64,000 bases of DNA from JBMOUD01 sp049319665 (lineage in GTDB: Bacteria; Pseudomonadota; Gammaproteobacteria; Enterobacterales; Enterobacteriaceae), in NCBI RefSeq assembly GCF_049319665.1, contig NZ_JBMOUD010000004.1:62001-126000 (forward strand), in the 5' to 3' direction. Below the pieces are notes generated by a model. The model did no database searches. It was not told the origin of the DNA and saw nothing but the letters and a program-made list of their open reading frames with translations. Both the position numbers and the translations under genes were made by a program. Positions within the stretch are counted from its first letter, which is position 1. Every line of letters starts with the position of its first letter. Below, one piece after another: positions 44,800 through 53,299 of this stretch.

Positions 44800-46079
44800 T
44801 AACGCGGTCCTCCTGCTAATTGTTGGGACAAACGCGAGTGAATATTGGTTTGTCGGGCCTCAATTTCATTCGCTGTAACCTGCGGTTCGGCGGCACCGTA
44901 AACATTAATCGTGGTGGTCTGATTCAGATTATGAGTTGCAGCAGCCGGTTGGGCTGAGGTGAGCGACGCGTCCCGCACATAAGAATAACGGCGAGTATCT
45001 GGCAGCGTTAATTCCCCCATTAATCCCGCAACTGCACCTGGATTACTCAAATTAAGAATGGCGTTGGGTTCTATCTGCAAACTTTTAGAAATCGCACCAA
45101 CATGTTCCATTGTCTGAGTGCTATCACCAATAGGCCACTGATTAACCAGTTGACTTAGGCTATTGACGCCAGGTTGTAAATTCACCAACAGCTTTTGAGC
45201 GAGGGAATCAAGCCGTTGAGTACTCTTTGCGACAGGGATAGCAGCGATACTTTGTTTAGCGGGTGCAATAACGTCCTTCAGCGGTGAGACCTCAGCCGTT
45301 CCAGCGCTGTAGCTGGCGAGTAAATCGGCCGTTGGCAGCCTTGGATCGCCATCTTCATTAGCGTTTGAACCTGCAATAACCTGCTGGGGTTTCAAGAAAG
45401 GATTCTTCACCAGCTTGCGCATGGTATCGACAAAACCCCCACCATATTTACCCTTCACGTAATCAAGGGAATCCGCGATCATTTTCACGCTGTCGTTTTG
45501 CATTACACTAGCCAGACTTGGCATCACGCCTTTTTTAACCGACTGCTGACCATGCGAAGCAGGTAGTGTTGTACTGTCGAGAATTGGCGGACTAAATGTA
45601 TTAATAGTATCAACTGCCCGATTTGATTCTGATCTCGGCGGCTCGTTCACAGTGTTGCTATCCATTCCTAATTGTTGTGCCAATGCTTGCGGTTGCTGCT
45701 CTAGAAGAGCGCCTATCTGCTGGCCAACATTAGTAAAGAGACTCGCCATACCACGACGATGGCCGGAGGAATCATGAGTTTGGACGCTGGATTCCTGCGG
45801 GCGGGTTGTCGTCTGTAACAAAACCCCATCATCAACAGATTCAATATCGCTCGCCTGTGTCGGCAAACGATAAAACGTCTGAAAACCTGAGAACATTTGG
45901 TTGGTAAAAAGCTTGAGTAATTTTACGGCGTTCTCAACCTGGGGCATGATTTTCATCAAGCCTTGAGAGCCTCCCGTTACCGCTCCTTCAATCTTTTGAA
46001 CATCATCCTCATTGAGCTGAAATCCAGAGCTAACGGGAGATTCTTTGCTTATTGCTGCATGCATCATTTCAGCTTTCAT
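44799..46079 (-). CDS. Tape measure protein
   Basis: Determines tail length. The 426 residues are Ala/Gln/Ser-rich with helical stretches and a C-terminal NQTTTINVYGAAEPQVT typical of tape measures. Using about 0.15 nm per residue, the tube would be about 64 nm, short for a myovirus. The gene overlaps the end of the chaperone T frame by 11 bp. No frameshift or internal stop. Confidence 0.8.
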   Translation of the reverse strand: MKAEMMHAAISKESPVSSGFQLNEDDVQKIEGAVTGGSQGLMKIMPQVENAVKLLKLFTNQMFSGFQTFYRLPTQASDIESVDDGVLLQTTTRPQESSVQTHDSSGHRRGMASLFTNVGQQIGALLEQQPQALAQQLGMDSNTVNEPPRSESNRAVDTINTFSPPILDSTTLPASHGQQSVKKGVMPSLASVMQNDSVKMIADSLDYVKGKYGGGFVDTMRKLVKNPFLKPQQVIAGSNANEDGDPRLPTADLLASYSAGTAEVSPLKDVIAPAKQSIAAIPVAKSTQRLDSLAQKLLVNLQPGVNSLSQLVNQWPIGDSTQTMEHVGAISKSLQIEPNAILNLSNPGAVAGLMGELTLPDTRRYSYVRDASLTSAQPAAATHNLNQTTTINVYGAAEPQVTANEIEARQTNIHSRLSQQLAGGPR

Positions 46080-46305
46080 TGTCAGCTCTCCACTTCTCTA
46101 TGCGAGCTTGGTTATCCGCTTTTAAATAGAGGTAATCATTCATTAGGGCGATATCAGCCAAATCGACTGAGCCGTCCTTCAACGCCGAATAGGGAATGTA
46201 CCCGGCATCAACCGGATACATCAGATAGTCCTCACCGTTCGGCATTACATCGAGCGTCAGGCAGCTGGCTGGGCTGGCGTCTCGGCTCCGGGGAGTTCTT
46301 GCAAA
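46069..46305 (-). CDS. Tail chaperone T extension, reached by -1 frameshift
   Basis: The part of the G-T fusion downstream of the slip. After the heptamer at 46305-46311, reading in the -1 frame adds 78 residues ending YLKADNQARIEKWRADNES, without stop until 46069; total product about 204 residues. An internal ATG at the PNGEDYLM segment might also allow separate expression but lacks a clear Shine-Dalgarno. In lambda, GT is required for tail assembly with the tape measure; the T part binds tube protein. Confidence 0.78.
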   Translation of the reverse strand, partial: FARTPRSRDASPASCLTLDVMPNGEDYLMYPVDAGYIPYSALKDGSVDLADIALMNDYLYLKADNQARIEKWRADNES

Positions 46306-46682
46306 AAATTTCCAAGCGAATCGCCTACTACTCGGCCGACGATTTGCAGCATGCCCAGCATATCCACATCGTCGAAAGCCAGCTCTCCGCTTTGAAATAC
46401 CGGCACCCAGGCTTTCCCATGCTGGCGAGAAGCCACTGCCAGGCAAGGGAAGAGCACGGCATTGGCGTCGTCATCGCTCAGTTCTGCCAGTGAATGGGCA
46501 ATCTTGGGTAAAACCTTTTCCATAATGGCAAAAGGCTCTGCCTGACCGACCAAACTACGTAACGACTGAAAGTCAGTTAACATCCCGGCCAAGACCGGGA
46601 GTAATTTACGGGCAACTTTGAACTGGTCGAAGACATTCAATTTGGCAATACGGTAGGTATTGCCCTTGATGTCAAATTCCAT
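46257..46682 (-). CDS. Tail assembly chaperone (G protein)
   Basis: Chaperone of 141 residues that coats the tape measure before tube polymerisation. It begins MEFDIKGNTYRIAKLNVFDQ, similar to phage tail assembly chaperones of the DUF6889/G group, and ends PGAETPAQPAA. Its 3' region contains a canonical slippery site yielding the G-T fusion. It follows the tube gene by 3 bp. Confidence 0.82.
   Translation of the reverse strand: MEFDIKGNTYRIAKLNVFDQFKVARKLLPVLAGMLTDFQSLRSLVGQAEPFAIMEKVLPKIAHSLAELSDDDANAVLFPCLAVASRQHGKAWVPVFQSGELAFDDVDMLGMLQIVGRVVGDSLGNFLQELPGAETPAQPAA
46305..46311 (-). promoter_or_regulatory. Predicted -1 ribosomal frameshift site
   Basis: On the minus strand GGA AAT TTT TTG presents the heptamer A AAT TTT in the X XXY YYZ phase, 16 codons before the G stop. 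Slipping by -1 enters exactly the downstream T frame. A GC-rich segment (CCCCGGAGCCGAGACG) 9-25 bp downstream could provide the pause. Confidence 0.75.
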
Positions 46683-46685
46683 GAA

Positions 46686-47129
46686 TTAGAACTCTCCCAA
46701 CGTCGAGTCAAGTTTCAGGCAGTCAAAAGTCCAAACAACGTCGCCAGCAGCGGCCGCATTCGCAAAGTCAGGCACTTTCTGGAATGCAACACCACGAGCC
46801 GTCACCACATCACCAGAGGTGCTGTTGCGGATAACAATCACGTTGTTACCCCATAGCGTTGATGAATGGCTTTGCGCGTTATACGCCAGCGATAACTTTT
46901 TGTTCACCGGGGAGGTTTTCAGCAAACTGATGGAGATCGTGCCAGATTTATTGGTGCTCAGGCTGTGCATACCTTCGCCATCAATGCCGACAGTCATGGT
47001 GTTTTTGGCGCCTGCAAAACTGACAGTGATACCTTCGCTGCCATTAGCTGAACCCGCACCCAAATCAATCACGCCAGTTGGGCCGATCATTGAAGCCGTA
47101 ACATCTAAAAACGAGTAAGAATTTCCCAT
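46686..47129 (-). CDS. Tail tube protein (DUF3277-like)
   Basis: Forms the inner tube of the contractile tail. The 147-residue protein begins MGNSYSFLDVTASMIGPTGV and has the beta-rich core NTMTVGIDGEGMHSLSTNKS with the Gly/Ser-rich IDLGAGSANGSEGITVSF. It is followed after 3 bp by the chaperone, in the usual sheath-tube-chaperone order. Confidence 0.85.
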   Translation of the reverse strand: MGNSYSFLDVTASMIGPTGVIDLGAGSANGSEGITVSFAGAKNTMTVGIDGEGMHSLSTNKSGTISISLLKTSPVNKKLSLAYNAQSHSSTLWGNNVIVIRNSTSGDVVTARGVAFQKVPDFANAAAAGDVVWTFDCLKLDSTLGEF

Positions 47130-47139
47130 GATTTATACC

Positions 47140-48285
47140 TTAGCGAACAACGTTGATTTGAACGTCTGCGTAATGAACTGCGCCTGCAAGTTTGCAGGCA
47201 ACCTGAATTAATGGTGCTTTACGAGCTTCACGATCGGCCTGCGCCTGGCTGGCCAAAAGCGCAGCATAGACGTAATAACCTTTGGTCAAGGTGTCACCTG
47301 TATTGATTTGACCAAGCGCTGTGCCACCCCAGATACCCGGCGCGACTAAACCGTTGCTGACGGCTTGATCCAGCGATTGCTCAACATTAGTCAGCAAACG
47401 AGTAATACCGGCTTCGGTCTGAGGGATCTTGCTGGTGCTGGTATAAAGCAGATTGAACAGGTTGGTCTGCACATAGTTTTGCAACCAATCCAGGCCGTGA
47501 CGTTCGTCGAAGAAGTCACCGTTCGCCATCACACCTTGCTCAAGAATGGCGGTATCGTTGGCGTAATAAACGAATACGTTGGCATTTTTACCTTCTAGTG
47601 CCTGCGCCTGCGCGGTATTCAGCGCTTCGTAGGTGATAGTCGGTTCTTGTTTGAATTTCAGGGTAATGGTGGTGTTATTACCGTTGAAGTTAACGGTGAA
47701 AGCACGACCAAAGGCCGACAGCGCCGCGTATTTGCTAGACGATGAATATTGCACAAAAGCACGGCTAAATTTGCCCGCTTTCAGTTTTGCAGCCAGATCG
47801 GTGCTTGAAGATGCGAGCAGCGTTTCTGGCTCTTGCGTGGTAACGGCCAGAATACGGCTAGAACTTGCCGCCTCAATAGCAGCAGCAACGATAAGTACAT
47901 CGGCATCGGATACCGTTTCAGAATCGGCAATGCCCAATCCGTACCAGCTGTTGTATTGCAATACCGCATTAACCGCCTCAAGCAGCGTTTCCACTTTGCC
48001 TTCTTCGCCACTGGCCAGGGTTTTCGCCCAGCGGCCAACGTAGACCTGTGATGGCGCAGGTGATTGTGAGAAGAAGACGCTTGCGGCTTTATACTCTTCA
48101 CTGGCGATACCAAAATCGGTACCAATATCTGCCGCTGAACTATAGAGGCGAATGCGCTCAGTCAATGGAATAACCGCAGATGAACCCAGAATAAGTAACG
48201 CGCCAAAATTGCGCCCAGTGGCCGCTTTAGGTGACATGATGACATCAACCTTCACGACATTAGAAACAGGTAAGCCCTGTGACAT
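47140..48285 (-). CDS. Contractile tail sheath protein (DUF3383-like)
   Basis: Outer sheath subunit whose contraction drives the tube through the membrane. From ATG 48285 (GGAGAG 7 bp upstream) it has 381 residues: LPVSNVVKVDVIMSPKAATG, then a von-Willebrand-like central part with VFFSQSPAPSQVYVGRWA, and a C-terminal domain with LTKGYYVYAALLASQAQADR and APLIQVACKLAGAVHYADVQ. The first TTG at 48300 is rejected as start. Intact length argues against decay. Confidence 0.88.
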   Translation of the reverse strand: MSQGLPVSNVVKVDVIMSPKAATGRNFGALLILGSSAVIPLTERIRLYSSAADIGTDFGIASEEYKAASVFFSQSPAPSQVYVGRWAKTLASGEEGKVETLLEAVNAVLQYNSWYGLGIADSETVSDADVLIVAAAIEAASSSRILAVTTQEPETLLASSSTDLAAKLKAGKFSRAFVQYSSSSKYAALSAFGRAFTVNFNGNNTTITLKFKQEPTITYEALNTAQAQALEGKNANVFVYYANDTAILEQGVMANGDFFDERHGLDWLQNYVQTNLFNLLYTSTSKIPQTEAGITRLLTNVEQSLDQAVSNGLVAPGIWGGTALGQINTGDTLTKGYYVYAALLASQAQADREARKAPLIQVACKLAGAVHYADVQINVVR

Positions 48286-48289
48286 AGTT

Positions 48290-48835
48290 TTACTCTCCAA
48301 AATAGGAAACTGATGCAGAAAGAATGGATTTGACCCCGTAAGTGCGGATCAGCTTGCGACGCAAATAAATGGTCATGTCATAACGGCGTATTGCAGGGTC
48401 GTCACCCAGTTCAACGGCCGAAATCAGTGCTGTAAATTCACCTAAACTCAGAGAGAGTCGGTTAAGTTCAGCGTTGTTTTGAGAGATATTCAGCCCATCA
48501 CGAAACTGTGAGCCAATGCTTTGGCTGTCTGGTCCGAAGAAAGACGTCATGCACTCAATTTGCTGATAACGCCACATTTCTGCAGAGTCATCGGTTTGGT
48601 TTTCGAAGGCCGGATAGCCTTCATCGTTAATAGAAACCACCTCGAATGCGCACCCGTTGGTATTCGCAGGAAATGGTGATGGCGCAGTGGCAGACCATCG
48701 TGGTACCACCTTTCCCTCTTCCAGCCCGGATACGCCTTGAATCCATTGTGTGAGCTTTTTTTCGAGCGTTTGATCATTGTCCGGCGGTACGCTCGTTGGC
48801 GTCAGCCAGCCTGCTGTAGTGGTATCGTTACCCAC
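48290..48835 (-). CDS. Neck/tail terminator protein (LIC_12616-like)
   Basis: First gene of the tail operon. A GTG start at 48835 follows GGGAGG at good spacing. The 181 residues (MGNDTTTAGWLTPTSVPPDN, LTQWIQGVSGLEEGKVVPRW, LRRKLIRTYGVKSILSASVS) resemble the neck-terminator proteins at the head-proximal end of contractile tails. In R-type tailocins a cap protein at this position closes the tube. Assignment is from similarity pattern and order. Confidence 0.7.
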   Translation of the reverse strand: MGNDTTTAGWLTPTSVPPDNDQTLEKKLTQWIQGVSGLEEGKVVPRWSATAPSPFPANTNGCAFEVVSINDEGYPAFENQTDDSAEMWRYQQIECMTSFFGPDSQSIGSQFRDGLNISQNNAELNRLSLSLGEFTALISAVELGDDPAIRRYDMTIYLRRKLIRTYGVKSILSASVSYFGE

Positions 48836-49060
48836 AGTTTTACCTCCCGTTTAAAGGTGAAGTGTTTGAATAGATGACGATGAACGAACGCACTCAGGGA
48901 ACGGCGCTCGAATGAACGTCGTTGTCGAATAAATAGGAGTGGTCAGTTAGATGTTGATACGATGAGCCGCTAGAAAATAACGGCGTGATGATCAGGCCGC
49001 ATAGCGAGCAGGATCCAAAAACACAAAAGGCCACCAAATTGGCGGCCTTAGAAACGAAAA

Positions 49061-49082
49061 AACCTCGGCGGATGCCGAGGTT
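49061..49082. terminator. Orphan bidirectional terminator
   Basis: AACCTCGGC / GCCGAGGTT with a 4-nt loop, with A and T runs on the two sides, and a weaker AAGGCCACC / GGCGGCCTT hairpin 12 bp upstream. It stands in the 691-bp gap (48,836-49,526) between the divergent tail operon and tsgA, with no gene for it to end. The gap otherwise holds only short open frames that I do not support and the two promoters. Confidence 0.8.
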
Positions 49083-49526
49083 TTTTTGGCTTAGGTATTA
49101 ATTACCCAGCTTGGGATTAAAGCTATCCGAGTTTATTCACTTTCGCAAGCACTTTTTTTATTCTTTTTTACGCTTTCTTCATTTCGCTTCTTTAGTACCA
49201 GTACGTCGACAATGAGTTGAAGATAGCGACCGTTCGACACACAGAGAAAAGAGAGATTTGGCGGTTCATCACTTATCGCTGCAACGAAAACGCTTGCTTT
49301 ACATCATTTCCTTGAAGTTTCTCACACAAAAATTTTGCATAGCTTTACATTTTGCATTAGAAATATGCGCCGAATCACAAAACTGGCTGGAGCCTATGAT
49401 AGTATCCGCCTTTTATTATTGTGTAACACAGCATCGCGCTAGAAACATTTCCGCGCCTGTTTATGGCTACACGACTTTTCAACTACGCGGGCCACAATCC
49501 ACACTATTCAACAAGGCAACTCCTGA

Positions 49527-50705
49527 ATGAATAACAGCAATCGCTTGATGCTCACTTGGATCAGCTTTTTCTCTTACGCTTTAACCGGCGCTCTGGTGAT
49601 CGTCACCGGGATGGTAATGGGCGATATCGCAAAATATTTCGATCTGCCTATTTCCAGCATGAGTAATACCTTTACCTTTCTGAATACCGGTATTTTGCTG
49701 GCGATTTTCTTAAACGCTTGGCTGATGGAAATCGTACCGTTAAAACGTCAGCTGATTTTCGGCTTTATTTTGATGGTATTAGCCGTAGCAGGCTTGATGA
49801 CTAGCCACAGCATTACCGTATTCTCCCTGTGTATGTTCATTCTGGGGATTGTCAGCGGTATTACTATGTCTATCGGTACCTTCCTGATTACTCACCTGTA
49901 CGAAGGACGTCAGCGCGGTTCACGTTTGCTGTTTACCGACTCTTTCTTCAGCATGGCGGGGATGATTTTCCCAATTATCGCCGGGATATTGCTAGCCCGT
50001 CAGATCGGTTGGTACTGGGTTTATGCCTGTATCGGCCTGCTGTATGTGGCGATCTTTGTCCTAACGTTGTTCAGCGACTTCCCTGCCCTGGGTAAGAAAA
50101 ACGCTGCCAAAGGCGAACCCGTCGCAAAAGAAAAATGGGGCGTTGGCGTGCTGTTCCTGTCCATCGCTGCAGGCTGCTATATCCTTGGTCAGTTGGGCTT
50201 TATTCAGTGGGTTCCAGAATACGTTACCAAGACCTTTAACATGGATATCAATCAGGCCGGTAAGCTGGTCAGCGATTTCTGGACCTCTTATATGGTCGGT
50301 ATGTGGGTATTCAGCTTCGTGCTGCGCTTCTTCGACCTGCAACGCATCGTGACTGTATTGGCAGGTTTGGCGACCGTGGCTATGTACCTGTTTGTCTCTA
50401 CTGACAATCCAGCGCACCTGACTTACTTCATTCTGGGCTTGGGCTTCGTCTCTAGCGCGATTTATACCACTATCATCACACTGGGCTCGCTGCAGACTAA
50501 AGTCTCTTCGCCAAAACTGGTCAACTTTATTCTGACTTGCGGCACTGTCGGTACTATGTTGACCTTCGTGGTCACTGGACCAATCGTGGCAAAATCTGGC
50601 GCACACGCGGCTCTAAGCACCGCGAATGGCCTTTATCTGGTGGTGTTCGTGATGACTTTACTGCTGGGCTTTGTAACCAGACATCGCAGCCACGGCCATC
50701 ATTAA
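49527..50705 (+). CDS. tsgA: MFS transporter TsgA
   Basis: Major-facilitator membrane protein of 392 residues with 12 predicted segments; MNNSNRLMLTWISFFSYALT and YEGRQRGSRLLFTDSFFSMA match TsgA. E. coli/Salmonella tsgA (identified as a selenite- and tellurite-related gene and next to nirB) has unknown substrate. Its position between the accessory island and rimI is different from E. coli. SD is weak (AAGG about 11 bp upstream). Confidence 0.9.
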   Translation: MNNSNRLMLTWISFFSYALTGALVIVTGMVMGDIAKYFDLPISSMSNTFTFLNTGILLAIFLNAWLMEIVPLKRQLIFGFILMVLAVAGLMTSHSITVFSLCMFILGIVSGITMSIGTFLITHLYEGRQRGSRLLFTDSFFSMAGMIFPIIAGILLARQIGWYWVYACIGLLYVAIFVLTLFSDFPALGKKNAAKGEPVAKEKWGVGVLFLSIAAGCYILGQLGFIQWVPEYVTKTFNMDINQAGKLVSDFWTSYMVGMWVFSFVLRFFDLQRIVTVLAGLATVAMYLFVSTDNPAHLTYFILGLGFVSSAIYTTIITLGSLQTKVSSPKLVNFILTCGTVGTMLTFVVTGPIVAKSGAHAALSTANGLYLVVFVMTLLLGFVTRHRSHGHH

Positions 50706-50742
50706 ATACGTTTGATTGACCGCGTTTAACGCATTACGTAAC

Positions 50743-50768
50743 AGGGCATAAAGTTCGCTTTATGCCCT
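50743..50768. terminator. Bidirectional terminator, tsgA and rimI
   Basis: AGGGCATAAAG / CTTTATGCCCT with a TTCG loop: an 11-bp perfect stem capped by the stable UUCG tetraloop, followed by TTTTCTTTT on the plus strand. It lies between convergent tsgA and rimI. Confidence 0.92.
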
Positions 50769-50793
50769 TTTCTTTTGCACGAATGAATTCCTA

Positions 50794-51237
50794 TCAACCC
50801 AGCGGCAGCGCCATAATAATGGCATCTTCGCGGCCTTGCGCGGCGGGATAGTAATTGCGGCGGATAGAGACTTCGTTAAAGCCAAAACTGTCGTACAACG
50901 CAATAGCGCCGCGATTGGAAGCACGAACTTCCAGCCACAGCGTAAAGACATTACGCGGTGCTAGCTGTTCGATAATCGATTGCAGCAGCTCGCGGCCTAA
51001 TCCTTTGCGCTGAAACGCCGGATCAACCGCGATATTAAATAACGTGGCTTCATCAAGGACGATTTGCACAATGGCAAATCCTGCCATCTTCCCTTGATGT
51101 TCCAGCTTAAGATTTAAATAGCGGTCGCCTTGATTGCTGGCGAGAGTCTTTTCCGTCCACGGGAAAGCGTGACTGGCTTGTTCTATTTCAAACGCGCGAG
51201 CCAGATCGGCGGGATTCAGGGTAGAAATGTTGTTCAT
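50794..51237 (-). CDS. rimI: Ribosomal protein S18-alanine N-acetyltransferase
   Basis: GNAT-family acetyltransferase of 147 residues acetylating the N-terminal Ala of ribosomal protein S18. FNIAVDPAFQRKGLGRELLQ is the acetyl-CoA-binding motif and YYPAAQGREDAIIMALPL ends the protein, as in E. coli. ATG 51237 is chosen over the GTG at 51243. It overlaps holD by 50 bp. In E. coli yjjG and prfC follow; here the accessory island stands there and yjjG is not found. Confidence 0.95.
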   Translation of the reverse strand: MNNISTLNPADLARAFEIEQASHAFPWTEKTLASNQGDRYLNLKLEHQGKMAGFAIVQIVLDEATLFNIAVDPAFQRKGLGRELLQSIIEQLAPRNVFTLWLEVRASNRGAIALYDSFGFNEVSIRRNYYPAAQGREDAIIMALPLG

Positions 51238-51619
51238 TTTCACAAATCTGCTGCCATAGCGCCCGTTTGGCGCTGGCGTCTTGATAAAGCTCGGCTAAAG
51301 CCGGGCTGGATAACTGAGAACCCGCGAGCGCCAAAGGTTCGCTGATGCCCAATCGCCAGGTGTTGCAGCGCAGATCGGCTGGCAACATAGTGACTTGTTC
51401 CGGCGTCAGGTACATGACCTGTTGCGTGGCAAGGTCGAGGCTGCGAATCACATCATTAATCAAAGGATCGTCAGCCAACGGCGGCACATCGGCAACGATC
51501 AATAACCGGGTATCTTCCGGCAGACTTACCGCCACTTCCCCCAGTAAAACCGTCGGTCTGCGCAGCGTCCACTGGGTAATTCCCAATTGCTGTAACAGCC
51601 AGTCACGCCTTGTTGCCAT
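51188..51619 (-). CDS. holD: DNA polymerase III psi subunit
   Basis: Clamp-loader accessory subunit that links gamma complex to SSB through chi. The 143 residues contain the N-terminal MATRRDWLLQQLGITQWTLR and LRRPTVLLGEVAVSLPEDTR, conserved in E. coli HolD. Divergent from rsmC across 114 bp. Its 3' end overlaps rimI in another frame, as in many Enterobacterales. Confidence 0.93.
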   Translation of the reverse strand: MATRRDWLLQQLGITQWTLRRPTVLLGEVAVSLPEDTRLLIVADVPPLADDPLINDVIRSLDLATQQVMYLTPEQVTMLPADLRCNTWRLGISEPLALAGSQLSSPALAELYQDASAKRALWQQICENEQHFYPESRRSGSRV

Positions 51620-51733
51620 CTCTTTTCCTGCCTGTTATCGACCCCTTATGCGGCGCTATGCTAGCAAACACATCGAACGCGCGCCAATAAACCTCTATAA
51701 TCCCGAGTCATATTCCTGAGGAGCCAGAAACTG

Positions 51734-52777
51734 ATGTCTGCATTAACCCCGGCCAGCGAAGTATTACTGCGCCATACTGACGAATTTACCGGCCGTCGCG
51801 TGCTGTTTGCCGGCGACCTGCAAGATGACCTGCCAACCGACTTTGATGCTGAAGAAGTACGGGTTCACACCAACCAATATCACCATTGGCAGATGCTGGA
51901 CAAATCTCTGCAAGAGAACGTGCAGTTCAGCCTGTTGGCTGATGCCGAGTTTATCTCGCCAAGCGATCTGCTGATTTATTACTGGCCGAAGAGCAAACAG
52001 GAAGCCAAATTCCAGCTGTTTAATCTGCTGTCGCAGTTGCCAGTCGGCATCGATGTTTTCGTAATCGGAGAAAACCGCAGCGGCGTACGCAGCGCGGAAA
52101 CTATCCTCGAAGGCCTGTGCGAACTGAGCAAAGTCGATAGCGCCCGCCGCTGTGGTTTATATCACGGGCGCTTAGAGAAACAGCCAGAGTTTGACCCAGA
52201 AGGCTGGTGGCAAGATTACATGGTGGAAGAGGTGACCATCAAAACCCTGCCGGGCGTATTCAGCCAAGACGGATTGGATAGCGGCAGTCTGCTGTTGATC
52301 AATACCTTTGAAGAGCCGATTAAAGGCAAAGTGCTGGATATCGCCTGCGGTTCCGGCGTGTTGGCTTCGGTACTGGCCACCTATTCGCCGAAAATGAAGG
52401 TCACGCTGAGTGATGTCAGTGCTGCGGCACTGGAAGCCAGCCGTGCAACGCTGGAAGCCAACGGCCTGCAAGGGGAAGTGATTGCCAGTAACGTCTATTC
52501 CGACATTAAAGGCCGCTTTGACCTGATTATCTCCAACCCGCCGTTCCACGAAGGGCTGCAAACCAGCTTGCACGCCGCAGAAATGCTGATCCGCGGTGCG
52601 GTTAACCATCTAAATATCGGTGGGCAATTGCGTATCGTGGCTAACGCTTTCCTGCCTTACGCAACGTTGCTGGATGCCGCTTTCGGCAGCCACGAAGTGC
52701 TGGCACAGAATGGACGCTTTAAGGTCTATCAGGCGACTCGTGGCCGTCCACCACGTGATCCTAAGAAGAAACGCTAA
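51734..52777 (+). CDS. rsmC: 16S rRNA (G1207) methyltransferase
   Basis: Methylates G1207 of 16S rRNA using SAM. The 347 residues are two tandem Rossmann-like domains; only the C-terminal half is catalytic, with VLDIACGSGVLASVLATYSP for SAM binding and the DLIISNPPFHEG motif. TGAGGAG precedes the ATG. Divergent from holD. A short aldo/keto-reductase remnant follows on the opposite strand. Confidence 0.97.
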   Translation: MSALTPASEVLLRHTDEFTGRRVLFAGDLQDDLPTDFDAEEVRVHTNQYHHWQMLDKSLQENVQFSLLADAEFISPSDLLIYYWPKSKQEAKFQLFNLLSQLPVGIDVFVIGENRSGVRSAETILEGLCELSKVDSARRCGLYHGRLEKQPEFDPEGWWQDYMVEEVTIKTLPGVFSQDGLDSGSLLLINTFEEPIKGKVLDIACGSGVLASVLATYSPKMKVTLSDVSAAALEASRATLEANGLQGEVIASNVYSDIKGRFDLIISNPPFHEGLQTSLHAAEMLIRGAVNHLNIGGQLRIVANAFLPYATLLDAAFGSHEVLAQNGRFKVYQATRGRPPRDPKKKR

Positions 52778-52797
52778 TTAGGTATCTAACAGCGTTA

Positions 52798-52905
52798 TCA
52801 TCTCGGGCTGATAGTGTTCCAAAGCTGCGGCTCCGGAGGATAAAGCGCTTCTATCGCCGCGATTTCGGCTTCACTCAGGGAGACATCAAGCGCGGCGATG
52901 TTCTC
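52798..52905 (-). pseudogene. C-terminal remnant of an aldo/keto reductase
   Basis: The minus strand encodes 35 codons plus stop, including ENIAALDVSLSEAEIAAIEA and then LYPPEPQLWNTISPR, a typical aldo/keto reductase C-terminus (ENxAALDxxLSxxExAAIExLFPP). The frame is broken two codons upstream by a stop, exactly where the repeat GTAATTAATGACAAC begins (52908), so the rest of the gene was removed or displaced at that junction. Confidence 0.7.
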
Positions 52906-52907
52906 CT

Positions 52908-52951
52908 GTAATTAATGACAACATTGTGCCAAAGATTGGCACAATGTTGTC
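52908..52951. repeat. Inverted-repeat end with perfect 16-bp hairpin
   Basis: GTAATTAATGACAAC at 52908-52922 recurs inverted at 53625-53639. Within it, GACAACATTGTGCCAA (52917-52932) pairs perfectly with 52936-52951 around a 3-bp AGA loop. It starts at the break of the aldo/keto reductase remnant. No transposase lies between the two ends; only the tRNA array does. Confidence 0.85.
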
Positions 52952-53179
52952 ACCGCACGACAATATCCAAGGTCAACGACATCCAAGGTCAACTGCATCC
53001 AAGCTCATCAATATCGTTTTTTCCTCGCTAAGCCCCTAAATGAAAGAAATCTGCTGCTTTTTACGCCAAACGCCAGCAATAGCCTAAATAAGTATTGACG
53101 CTAGGGTTAAAACCTCTAGAATTCGGCTCCGTGGTTGTCTTAGTCGTAACATAAAATGTTCACGAATAAGTCATGGAAT

Positions 53180-53266
53180 GCGAAGGTGGCGGAATTGGTA
53201 GACGCGCTAGCTTCAGGTGTTAGTGTCCTTACGGACGTGAGGGTTCAAGTCCCTCTCTTCGCACCA
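53180..53266 (+). tRNA. tRNA-Leu (CAG), copy 1
   Basis: 87 nt from GCGAAGG to TTCGCACCA with encoded CCA. The anticodon CAG sits in GCTTCAGGTG; the T-arm GTTCAAGTC and long variable arm TGTCCTTACGGACG are those of a class II leucine tRNA. The acceptor stem has one G-U pair at 7-66. First of three, as in the E. coli leuQPV cluster near rsmC. Confidence 0.98.
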
Positions 53267-53299
53267 AACAATCACGAGATTTATATTGCACAGCACAAT

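Noticed and set aside
49258..49530. 90-codon open frame before tsgA
   Set aside because: Cys/His-rich random-looking product, no Shine-Dalgarno, overlaps the tsgA start.
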